Below are positions 1-9,042 of a stretch of DNA of 64,000 nucleotides, piece by piece. This DNA comes from Paracyclopina nana (taxonomy: Eukaryota > Arthropoda > Copepoda > Cyclopoida > Cyclopettidae). The number at the start of each line of letters is the position of its first letter. Positions within the stretch are counted from its first letter, which is position 1. The notes under the pieces were generated by a model. It did not search any database. It was not told the origin of the DNA and saw only the letters and a list, made by a program, of their open reading frames with translations. The translations under genes were made by a program, and so were the position numbers. Where the stretch lies: NCBI GenBank assembly GCA_019096065.1, contig JAGUCH010000008.1:2609001-2673000 (forward strand). Direction: 5' to 3'.

Positions 1-1480
1 CGGCAAAGCCAAGCCAATTATTCCTCCAACGGGAAGAATGGCTAGAAGGCGTTCTGGACCCACGCTGCCTTCACCCAATCCAGGACAGCCTCAACAAGTG
101 GCCAAGAGGCCAAGAATGATCCCTCCAGCAGCCATGAATCCGCCAAAGTTTCCTCCTGTTCCGCCTCCGCCCTCAGCAGAAGAGGACGAGGATGTGCACG
201 AGCTGGACGATGAAGGCAGTGACATGTATGGAGAATTTGACGAGTCCTTTGAAGGCCAAGAATTCGCGCTGGAGCAGCCTCCGCCAGCTGGCAATCCAGC
301 TGTGCCCGGCCCTTCAACGCAGACACCTTCAGCATCGCCAGGACTGCAATTGACTGGACTGTTGTGCCCCAAGTGTCGTCAAATGTGTCATGGAGTGGAA
401 GCGTTGAAGGATCACATGGCAAAGTCTCACGGAATGGCAGCCAGCAGCAGTTCTGGGGAGCAACCAGCCAAGCAACCAGCTCAGGACGAGGAGAAGCTTT
501 ATATCTGCCACATTTGCGACAAGGGCTTCAAAACGTCCAAGTATGTGCAGGCTCATATCAAGCGAGTCCACAAGGTGGGAGCCTCGTCCATGGGAGAGCA
601 CCATGATGAAGCCGAGGGAATGGATCCGCAAATGCAAGGCGCTGTCGTCACCCCTGGAAAGAAAAAAGGCCGTCCAAAAAAGCAACAGCAGCAGCCTCAA
701 GTGCAACAACAACAGCAACAGCCTCCCTTGCCAGGAATGTCACGACCCATCGGGCAAGTGTCACCTGCCCCCCGACCTCCCTTGGGAGATGGCAAGGATG
801 TTGTTGTTGCTCCTGAACCTATGCCAAGGCCACCTGTGTCTCAACAAGACCGATCCTCATCCTTGGTACCCATGGCTCCCAGGCCAAGAGTGCCTGGAAT
901 GATGTCCCCGAGTGGACTCAAGAGGCCTATGCCTCAACAAGGCATTTTAGGGCCTGGCATGAGACCCAGGGGCCCTGCTCCCCCTCAACAGCAGTTCCAG
1001 CCTCAGTCGTTTCCCCACCAGCAACAGCAGCCTGTTGACATCAAACGACTTGGGATGAAGCTTGGCGGAGCCATTTCCATCACTTCTTCGGATCAAGGCC
1101 AAGGAGGATCGTCTATGGTTGCAGCCTCGGTTCCCAGGAGGCCGATGGGAGGCCCCAGCACAAGTGGTAGCAGGGGTCACGTTTCCAGTCCTAAAAGTGA
1201 CCCTTTGGCTACTCCTCGGCCTCCAGTGGCATCAGCTCAGAGGCAAGCTCAAGACTCGCAAGTTATCATCAAGGAGGAGCCCATGGATGATATGTATGAG
1301 GAAGGCGAGGAAATGGGGGAAGATTTGGAAGAAGAGGAGGATGAAAACTTTGGCGAGGAAGAGGAGGAAGAAGAGGAGGAGGAAGAGGAGGACGATCATG
1401 AATATGCAGAGGGCATGTATGGAGGCGAGGCTGCATATGACGATGAAATTGAGCACGATGGAGGAGCTTACCAGCAATGA
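1..1480 (+). CDS. C2H2 zinc finger / AT-hook protein, 3' part
   Basis: Partial: the frame is open from position 2 at the window edge, so the ATG at 38 need not be the true start. Counting from that ATG, the protein has a Pro-rich and acidic N-part. Two C2H2 fingers follow: C110-x2-C113-x12-H126-x4-H131 and C157-x2-C160-x12-H173-x4-H178. A KKKGRPKK stretch (about 205-214) looks like an AT-hook. Next come long Gln/Pro-rich segments, an IKEEP motif typical of SUMO acceptor sites, and a run of about 30 mostly acidic residues before the TGA. Paired fingers, an AT-hook and low-complexity activation-type regions suggest a nuclear DNA-binding regulator. It resembles the C-terminal finger exons of insect BTB-zinc finger genes, but no BTB domain is in view and I do not recognise the gene. 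The last exon is confident; the family name is not. Confidence 0.75.
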   Translation, partial: GKAKPIIPPTGRMARRRSGPTLPSPNPGQPQQVAKRPRMIPPAAMNPPKFPPVPPPPSAEEDEDVHELDDEGSDMYGEFDESFEGQEFALEQPPPAGNPAVPGPSTQTPSASPGLQLTGLLCPKCRQMCHGVEALKDHMAKSHGMAASSSSGEQPAKQPAQDEEKLYICHICDKGFKTSKYVQAHIKRVHKVGASSMGEHHDEAEGMDPQMQGAVVTPGKKKGRPKKQQQQPQVQQQQQQPPLPGMSRPIGQVSPAPRPPLGDGKDVVVAPEPMPRPPVSQQDRSSSLVPMAPRPRVPGMMSPSGLKRPMPQQGILGPGMRPRGPAPPQQQFQPQSFPHQQQQPVDIKRLGMKLGGAISITSSDQGQGGSSMVAASVPRRPMGGPSTSGSRGHVSSPKSDPLATPRPPVASAQRQAQDSQVIIKEEPMDDMYEEGEEMGEDLEEEEDENFGEEEEEEEEEEEEDDHEYAEGMYGGEAAYDDEIEHDGGAYQQ

Positions 1481-1571
1481 ATGACGACGAAACATGGAAT
1501 AATTGCATATATATTTAAGTAACGCACACGATATGACTGTATTCGAATTTGAGGTTTCTTCGTTCCATTGT

Positions 1572-1577
1572 AATAAA
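1572..1577 (+). terminator. AATAAA poly(A) signal, zinc finger gene
   Basis: A canonical AATAAA lies about 90 bp after the zinc finger stop codon and about 20 bp before the acylphosphatase splice acceptor. It is the likely 3' end signal of the upstream gene. Confidence 0.5.
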
Positions 1578-1596
1578 ATAACGAACATTGTTTCAG

Positions 1597-1821
1597 TACA
1601 CGCAAAAGGAAGCTGTTAAAATAGGTGTGCATGGCTGGATCAGGAATACTGCCAATCGTACTGTTCAGGGCGAGCTTGAAGGTCCGGAGGAAAAAGTGGC
1701 TGCGATGAAAAAGTGGTTGGAGAAAACTGGGTCGCCCTCGTCACGAATTGACAAAGCAGTCTTCTCAAATGAGCGAGAGATTAAAGAGCAAGTGTTCAGC
1801 GATTTTCAAATTAGGCATTAA
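1597..1821 (+). CDS. Acylphosphatase, terminal exon
   Basis: Acylphosphatase hydrolyses carboxyl-phosphate bonds in small cytosolic acyl phosphates. The exon follows a tttcag acceptor (1591-1596), opens in phase 0 at TAC ACG CAA and runs 74 codons to TAA (1819-1821). It shows the C-terminal half of the family: a GWxxNT core (GWIRNT), then TVQGELEG, a WLEKTGSPSSRID segment and a final FSDFQI strand. The N-terminal strand and the phosphate-binding loop with its catalytic Arg are missing and must come from an exon upstream. Nothing suitable lies between 1481 and 1590, so that exon is outside the window and the zinc finger exon probably sits within an acylphosphatase intron. The alternative is an isolated exon copy. 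Confidence 0.85.
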   Translation, partial: YTQKEAVKIGVHGWIRNTANRTVQGELEGPEEKVAAMKKWLEKTGSPSSRIDKAVFSNEREIKEQVFSDFQIRH

Positions 1822-1836
1822 TGCAATAATCAATGC

Positions 1837-1842
1837 AATAAA
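1837..1842 (+). terminator. AATAAA poly(A) signal, acylphosphatase
   Basis: AATAAA lies 16 bp after the acylphosphatase stop codon. Confidence 0.6.
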
Positions 1843-1873
1843 AGTCAATTTCTGAACATTTTTGTTGGGAGTC

Positions 1874-2949
1874 GAGCTCAACCGCGAATCAAGGCGGAGA
1901 GCACGGTTTGAGGCTTGATGAACTAAACAATTTCGCGTTGATAGCTATGATTAATTCATATATCACGTATTTTAAGAGTACATGATGAGGAGACTGTCCG
2001 ATTCTTGACCTCGCGGCCTCCGGCCTCTCGAGGCTATCCAGAGTCAGTAGACTCTAAAAACGTAACATTCAGTTCATCGTAATTCGCAACTTAAAATTGT
2101 TTTTCTTAACTTCGGAATAATTTTAGTTTCTATGGTTTGCTTGATTGAAAACGGATAACATGGTTAGCTTTACAACGGAAAAATTCCTATACAGAGCTCA
2201 ACCGCTAATGACCGCGAAGAACACCGTTAACTTAACTTAAAATCCCTCCGCCAGGCAAACCTTTTTATATAGCTTGATCAACAAGTAAAAAAGGAGAGAG
2301 AAGGTGTTATTATTTTTGACCGTGGCCTCCGCTGAAGAATCAGCACACACATAACGTTACGTAAGGTGTCAAAAGGCTAGATCAATCAAACCGTGTTCTC
2401 CGCCACAAAGTACCGTCAGCCTAATTAAGTGCGTCTATTTAAGCTGAGGCGTAGTCATGCAAACCGTATTCTCCGCCGCAAGTCGCCGTTGCCTTAAAAT
2501 GAGAACCTTTTTTTCGTGAAAATCGAGTAAACTGAGTTGTTCGCCGCAGATCGATGCCCGCGTAGACCCCTAAAAAAAATTTCGTCGATACCCAACAAAC
2601 CGCGATATGTGCCGCAAACTACCGTCAGCAATAGTGCGCGAAGTTATTACTAAACGTCCAGAAAAAAGTAACAGTTAGGATTTTTTGTGAATTCAAGTAC
2701 CTAAACCGTGTCCTCCATCGCAAACAGCCGTCAGCTTGTGAGAGTGCAATTTTTGGTAGCCTCGTCCATAAAACAATTTGCGCCGATTTAGTTTGCCGTC
2801 CAGAGATGCAAAATACTATTGCTTATTTTTTTTTTACTTTTAGGTTGATAAGTGTTGCTAATCAGTTTGTAGCTAACCCACGCAGAGGAATTCCCTTTAA
2901 CGGGTGAAAGTGAAGTGAACGGCGTCTTCCGCCGCAAACAGCGGTCAGA
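1874..2949. repeat. Dispersed copies of a 33-bp GC-rich motif
   Basis: No gene is visible from 1843 to 3590. The stretch holds a recurrent motif reading roughly AAACCGTGTTCTCC, then GCCGCAAAC, then ACCGTCAGC. Forward copies lie at 2388-2420, 2461-2493, 2597-2629, 2703-2735 and 2917-2949, with a weaker one at 2318-2344. Inverted copies lie near 1874-1912 and 2194-2228, both starting GAGCTCAACCGC on the plus strand. Spacing is irregular (about 65-215 bp), so this is not a simple satellite. Function unknown. Confidence 0.6.
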
Positions 2950-3599
2950 ATCAGTGCGCAGTTTTTGCGCTCCGCGTCAGTAAAACCGTTTTCAATTTCG
3001 GCTGTTTCATCTTGAAATTGGCAAATATGTGCCTTGAGCCTTTTTTGAATCTAGGTATGCCATCAATGAAGATGAATCGTATGCAACACAAATTCAAGCA
3101 AATTCAAGCTATGCGAACAACTTTCATCATGAGGAAATTCTTAATTTACAGAGCTATAATTAATTATGGTTTTATTGTGCGCTTCTCATATTGAAGAGAA
3201 AACAACGATTTATTTCTACATCTCGCAGAGGAGAATTCAAACTGTACTCCAACTCAAAGAGCAATTATGTCCTTTGTACTTTCACCTGATCTATGAGCTC
3301 GACTAGTTGAACTTTCATCAATAAAAGTGTGAAAAGTTGCAGGGTGTATTGCAACATATATAGTAAAAAGCATAAAAAACGACCACTAGAGAAACTTTTC
3401 AGCTGTCTGCTCGCAGGATAGAAATTAGATTTGTAAAACTCCTCGCAGATTTTTCCTTTTTGACGCAGAACCCTGTGACGCAGATGAGTCTGAGTTTCAC
3501 ATTTTGCTACGCGCACCGCAGCACAAAACGCTATGAGGGAAATTTCCCTTAAATAGGAATTGTTCACGGTTCTGCCCAACCAATCACTCTTCGAACACC

Positions 3600-4070
3600 A
3601 TGAGACTAACACTTATCGTAAGTTGCAATTTCATTACATCATTACACATAGCATGTGCATTTTTCATATATTCTTATTTTTAGTGTCTGTGCGCTTTTGT
3701 CAGCGTTTTGCACGCGAGGCCACAAGCTCCCAAATCCGCTCCATCTTACGGAAAGCAGCCCGATGGCTACTTCCAATATGTGAATGTGCCCGGACCAAAA
3801 GAATACGAATTCGGGTGGAACAAGGGCAATCCCAACCATTACATTTCCCGCTACGAGCAAAGCAAGGATCACCGTTTCCGCACCAGAGTGAGTTTGAGCA
3901 ATTTCTCCTTGTTTCTCTTTGCAAATGATTTATTAATCTAGGTTCGATGGGCTGACGAACATGATGGATATGGCGAACATTACTTTGAGTACAACCATGG
4001 CCCATCCTACAAAGCTGAGCCCTCTTATGAGCCAGCTCCCTACGCCCCTGCCCCAACATACGTGAACTAA
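3600..4070 (+). CDS. Small secreted cuticle-like protein
   Basis: Three exons: 3600-3617, 3684-3887 and 3942-4070. All introns are GT-AG and phase 0, giving a 116-residue protein. The first 17 residues form a signal peptide (hydrophobic core then SVLHA before RPQAP). The mature part is Tyr/Gly/His-rich with a central FGWNKGN stretch, a YEQSKDHRFRTR stretch and a GYGEHYFEYNH stretch, then a Pro/Ala/Tyr tail. Short secreted Tyr-rich proteins of this kind are common in insect cuticle, but I see no clear Rebers-Riddiford chitin-binding consensus. A structural cuticle role is therefore an inference from composition. A TTAAATA box-like sequence lies at 3549-3555, directly after the palindrome GGGAAATTTCCC (3537-3548). 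Ada2b converges on it from the right. Confidence 0.8.
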
Positions 4071-4264
4071 AATTGACAATTAACTTTCACCTCGAGATTT
4101 CCTTTGAGGAACAAAGAAGCCTCTTCTTCATAGAAGGCACTTTCTCCCCTGCTTTGCAGGCATCTCTTTCATGATTTTATCCAAAGATTCAAATATAGTC
4201 TTTTTAAAATTATATTCATACGTGTAAACTTTGTTTCCCATCAAACAAACAATTTGGAATTTAA

Positions 4265-5692
4265 TTATGAAGTATCATCCGTGCTGTCACGTTGACTTGG
4301 GTCAGCCACTGTAAGAATGCAACCGTGTTTCAAAAGTAGTCGACGTCCAGTCTTTTCCTTTTTACGAGACCATTTGGCCTTTTTGGGCCGCTTCTTCATC
4401 GACTTGGTGAGGTCTCGTTCTTTTTGCTCGTAGTCAATGTCCAGAATGGCTTTTAGTGAGTAATCTCCGAATTGTGGCAAGAACCTCGTGGTTCCCGCAG
4501 AGAGGCCACCAGCTGCAGTGGGATTCGGAGTATTGGTGCCACTGCCAGAGTTGTTCACCTTTGATTTAGGGAATTTCCGCGCCTTGAGCTTCAGGTCGCG
4601 TTTAAATCTCTGCGTCTCGAAGGGAACCAAATCTGCTTGTTTGGTTAAGCCATGTTCTCTATATCGTTTGAGCTCTCGAATGCGAACCTTGAGCTCCTTT
4701 TCAACGCAGATATTATTGATCATTTGGTGAAATTCTTGGGCTGTGCAAAATTGCGTGAGACTTTTCATGGCGTCCATCAATTCTTGCTTTGGCCCATCGC
4801 CCCGCTTCACAGCTTTCACTTGGCTCGAGATTTTCTGTGGTGACAACTTGGCTCCAAAGCCAATTTGCACAATCGGATTTTCACGGTAAAATTTGGACAC
4901 CAATTGGTAGTCCCTGGCGACTCGTTTTCGACGGACTTGTTCGCGAAGCCGCCTCTCATAAATGTCACATTGTGACAACTTGAGCGCCACGTCCAAGTCT
5001 TCGTCTTCCACAGACTTGTCAGCAATTTGAGATACTAGGTTTTCCGTGTCTTTGTCAAAGTCCTCAAAGTCGTCTCTGTGCGGCATATAGCCTAGCAACA
5101 AAGCTTCCTGGCCTGTCACCGTGATTGGAGGCAATTTCCCAGTCAGCGTGGGTGAAAGTGGACCTCGATCCGCTGCTTGCGTGTGATCGATTTGGTAGCC
5201 TCGCAGTTCTTCTTTCCACGTGTGCTTGCCAACCAGCCCATGAATGTAATGACGAATGTATTCTTCTTTGGCTTGCTCCGGAGTCTTGGTTTCGATGTGG
5301 CGTGCAATGTCTTTCCAGTTTCCATAGCCGTATTGCTCTACTGCGTCCAGAAGCCGCATTTCTTCACGCGCATTCCATATGACAACTTCGTCTTCCTTGC
5401 CATTTAAGATGGAGGATCGTTTTTGTCGATTCAGATGTGTCGATGAAGAAGAGGGGAATATGGAGAAGCCGCCATTATTCATGAACAAATACTTGTGGTT
5501 GTTTTTGTGCTTGGCAATTTGGGCTCCGCAGGCGAAGCACTCAAGGCAGAGGTCAAAATCTAAGCATTCCGCACACTTGATTCTAAGGCCGGGAATGTCT
5601 TCTTGGCAGTAGTTGCAGTTGTACTTTTGGTACAACTCCGAGACTCCAGGAGCGAGCTCGTTTGAAAGCTTCGGAGGAAGCTTCGCCGTCAT
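4265..5692 (-). CDS. Ada2b: Transcriptional adapter 2B (Ada2b)
   Basis: Adapter subunit of the metazoan SAGA histone acetyltransferase module, linking Gcn5 to Ada3 in the nucleus. It is a single open frame of 475 codons. A ZZ-type zinc finger lies at about residues 24-72 (CNYC, CAEC, CLEC and a closing HxxxH). A SANT domain at about 105-150 (WNAREEMRLLDAVEQYGYGNW) is followed by YIHGLVGK. The ADA2 middle region is recognisable by GPLSPTLTGKLPP, LGYMPHRDDFE and a basic RRKRVARDYQLV segment. The order and spacing match Ada2b rather than Ada2a. The C-terminus ends in a Lys-rich stretch and lacks an obvious SWIRM domain, so a longer isoform through further exons is possible. No intron is visible. 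It is divergent from saxophone, with 626 bp between the start codons. Confidence 0.93.
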   Translation of the reverse strand: MTAKLPPKLSNELAPGVSELYQKYNCNYCQEDIPGLRIKCAECLDFDLCLECFACGAQIAKHKNNHKYLFMNNGGFSIFPSSSSTHLNRQKRSSILNGKEDEVVIWNAREEMRLLDAVEQYGYGNWKDIARHIETKTPEQAKEEYIRHYIHGLVGKHTWKEELRGYQIDHTQAADRGPLSPTLTGKLPPITVTGQEALLLGYMPHRDDFEDFDKDTENLVSQIADKSVEDEDLDVALKLSQCDIYERRLREQVRRKRVARDYQLVSKFYRENPIVQIGFGAKLSPQKISSQVKAVKRGDGPKQELMDAMKSLTQFCTAQEFHQMINNICVEKELKVRIRELKRYREHGLTKQADLVPFETQRFKRDLKLKARKFPKSKVNNSGSGTNTPNPTAAGGLSAGTTRFLPQFGDYSLKAILDIDYEQKERDLTKSMKKRPKKAKWSRKKEKTGRRLLLKHGCILTVADPSQRDSTDDTS

Positions 5693-6318
5693 TATTAAGG
5701 AGAAACTTTCAGGTTATTCAAATTTGACACAAGCCAGCTTCTAATTTGTATGCCAGCAATAACACAAGGATCGAAAGTGCCTCGAGCAGTCACAATAGAA
5801 AACCCTTAATTACTCAATAACTTGGGTAAATATTTTGTTGAAAATATATTTTTAGGGTTACATCATCTTCATTTTTGTAAAAAAGCATGGTTAGATTTGC
5901 AATAGCTATAAAAATGTTAAATTGTACACCCTAAAAAACGTTTACTCTTGAATCTTTAGGCTTTGTTTTTTCTCGGTAAAACGCAACTGTCAATCACGCA
6001 ACCCTAGAAACTGAGTTGTAAAATTTAAGGCACTTATCTAACTTGCTCTCATTTGTGTAGTGTTACAAAACGTATTTCATACCTTTTAAGTATCCTCAAA
6101 TGGCTATTAAAAATACCAAAGACTTTTAAATGCTTTTAATCTAGTGCTTCAAATTTAAAATTGTAGTAATGAACGATGCCAAGATTTGCTAGAGCGATGA
6201 GAGATCAAAACAAAAAGTATTTTCGCAACTTCAACAAATGAGAAAGTTCAATTGTCAAAACGGTACTCAAAAATGGTTGAAAATCGTTTCAAGCGCTAAG
6301 CTTTGAGCACGTGACAAC
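5693..6318. other. Intergenic, divergent promoter region Ada2b / saxophone
   Basis: AT-rich 626-bp gap between two divergent start codons. No ORF, RNA gene or repeat was recognised. It must hold the promoters or 5' UTRs of one or both genes. Confidence 0.5.
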
Positions 6319-8392
6319 ATGAGCAGTTCAACCTTTGTGTCGTGTTTGTTGCTTGTGTCCATTTTGGCTGGGTTCAGTCTAGGCAAGTCGATTTTTACAC
6401 CGAGCGTTCACATTGGCGCCATGAAGTCTGTAACATGGACGCTAATTTCTCCCTAATCTTTCAGGTCGGGAGGAGGGTGTCATAGCATCGATCAATGATG
6501 TCAACAAGCTCAAGAGTAAAGTTGCTTTAATTAACAAAGCAGGTGACGAGGAGGAAGCTGATGATGAAACAACTGTTGACATTCATAAAGGCCGCGGAAA
6601 ATATTCATGCTTAGCTTGTTCAGCCCCAAATTGCGACCATCCCAAAACCTGCCACAATGCTATCAGGTGCTACACAGCTCACGTCCGGGACACTGATGGC
6701 GTCGAGCACAAATCCAAGGGATGCACTAAAAACCACCAGCACACAATGTTCCATTGCGCTACAATTAGCTACGATGGTGAGGCTGTCCATACAAAATACA
6801 ATCGTTCAGCTCAATATGCTTTCGATTGCTGCGAGGGAGACATGTGCAACAATCACACAATATTTCCCGAGCTCCCTCCCGTTCCCATAATTCAAGATGA
6901 TGCAGAAGAAGACAACCTTGGTGATTTCAATACGCCAAGCAACATCTTAGCCATAGTGCTGCCTGTCCTCCTGCTCGTTGTCATTGTCTCAGTGGCCCTT
7001 GTCATTATGCGCAAAAGCCATTTGAAGCGCATGGACAAGCTGTCACGTAATCCTCCGTTTATGGATGGACCAGATTGCGAGTACGTTGGCCTTCGGGCGC
7101 ATGCGGTTGGAGACTCCACCTTGCGGGAGTATCAAAAAGGCCTTGTGGATGATGAGGCATCTTGCATCACTTCAGGCTCGGGCTCAGGCATGCCACGTCT
7201 CATTAAGAGGACTTTGGCCAAGGACATCACTCTTGACAGCCCCATTGGGAAAGGCCGCTACGGGGAGGTGTGGAAAGGCAGCTGGAATGGCAGCGATGTG
7301 GCTGTGAAAATATTCTTCTCCAGAGACGAAGAATCGTTCAAAAGGGAGACGAAAATCTACTCGACAGTTCTGCTGCGTCATGATAACATTTTGGGCTATT
7401 ATGGTTCAGATTGCACGAGTCGAAACAGTTGCACTCAAAATTGGCTGGTGACACACTACCACCCGTTGGGGTCTCTGTATGACTACCTCAATCGGCCCAA
7501 TACCAGCTTGACCGCGGACGTTGCATTCAAAATCATCATCACATCCTTGACCGGGCTTGTGCATTTGCACGCAGAAGTTTTTGGCAGTCAAGGCAAACCA
7601 GCGATTGCTCATCGTGATATCAAATCCAAGAATATATTGGTACGAGGCGAGACTGAGGATCAGATTTCGTGCGTAGTCGCTGACTTTGGCCTGGCTGTGA
7701 CCCAAGAGGAGCTGCCGTCGTTGATCATGGACGTGGATTCAAACACGAGGGTGGGCACGAAGCGCTACATGAGTCCAGAAGTTCTTGACCTCAGGTAAAA
7801 ACGATGTCGACCTTCAACGTCAAGGTGTCTTACAATTCTTTCCTATTGCAGTATCATCCAAAAGAAAAGTATGGAGGCCTTCAAGAGAAGTGACATCTAC
7901 TCGTTTTCTCTTGTGATGTGGGAGGTGCTGCGTCGAACCAGAGCGGATGACTCTGACCCCAACTCAGCTGAGGAATTCGCACTTCCCTACCATATGGACG
8001 TTGGTCCTGATCCGTCTTTCGAAGAGATGCGCAAGGTTGTTTGTGTAGCCCAAAGGAGGCCGGACATTCCTCGAAAATGGCTACAGAACCAGGTATGCTA
8101 TTCTTACTGTTTTTATTATTATTGCCCTCACTAATGATCTGTTATTGTTTAGTTTATTGCAAATGCGTGCTCCCTAATGAAATCTTGCTGGCATGAGAAT
8201 CCCTCTGTCAGACTGAGTGGGTTGAGGCTGAAGAAATCCCTGTACCATCACAAGCAAGAACTGGACGAAGCCATGGGTAGGGTTGAAATCGCACCGTCTC
8301 GAGGGCCCATTTATGTGGCCCCTCCTACTGTTTTTGCGAGCAACTTTTCCTCTTCTGCCACAACTCCTGCCAACTCTTTAAATTTGATGTAG
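6319..8392 (+). CDS. sax: BMP type I receptor kinase, saxophone (ALK1/2) type
   Basis: Transmembrane Ser/Thr kinase receptor for BMP ligands that phosphorylates Smad. Exons: 6319-6382, 6465-7794, 7852-8092 and 8153-8392 (624 residues). Residues 1-22 are a signal peptide. The Cys-rich ectodomain ends in [10 protein letters not shown] (three-finger fold hallmark) and then FPELPP. The transmembrane helix is at about 181-203, the GS box (TSGSGSG) near 256, and the kinase spans about 275-580. Kinase motifs seen are [26 protein letters not shown] and [10 protein letters not shown]. The segment before the second lobe ([11 protein letters not shown]) matches the ALK1/2 L45 loop, which favours saxophone over thickveins or baboon. 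The first intron starts with GC (G|GCAAGT), a rare GC-AG donor; no GT donor nearby keeps the frame. The tail after the kinase (about 40 residues) is longer than in vertebrate ALK2. Confidence 0.93.
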
Positions 8393-9042
8393 AGCAAGTA
8401 GTCTCACAAAATAGAGCATTAAGAATGATAACGGGATCTCTGCTGCTGTATCAGGAGACATGTTTAGTGACAATACGTGGGGTCACGAATCCATTTCATT
8501 TATCCGTGATGTGTAAGTTTCAAGGGGGGTCTCAACGAAATTTAATCCTTTGACCTTGGTGATTTGAGTTTGCTCAAAAGCAAACATTGGCAGTTAGGGT
8601 GATGATATTGCGTGTTTTTAAGCTGTGCTGTCAAGCACGAATCGAAAAATTTCGTAAGACATTGCCACGCACTGAGGGGAAAAAGTGTAGCTTCCATTTT
8701 CTAGCTGTTTATTGCTCCACATGGTTCACGCTTGCAATACGCGTAATAAGTACACAATATTTGTATGTACACATGAGCAGAACAACCTAGCTAGCTAGGA
8801 AGTCATTAAATAATGAACGCAAAAACAGCTTGCCTTCAATGAAGGTTTTCACACGAGGATCGTTGTGTGGAATATTAATGGCAGCATTGGCACTCTACTA
8901 TAATATAGTATGTATCGTTGACTTTTCTGTCTCTAATTAGCTGTATAGCTATGAGAAGAAGTTAGATCCTCACGGTCAACACATTCCAGGGACTAACTTC
9001 TGACAAAGGACTCGGTTGACTTACGATTTCTCCAATTATGTT
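8393..9042. other. Convergent 3' flanks, no gene seen
   Basis: 650 bp between two convergent stop codons, presumably the 3' UTRs of saxophone and of the secreted-protein gene. No repeat or RNA gene was recognised. Confidence 0.4.
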
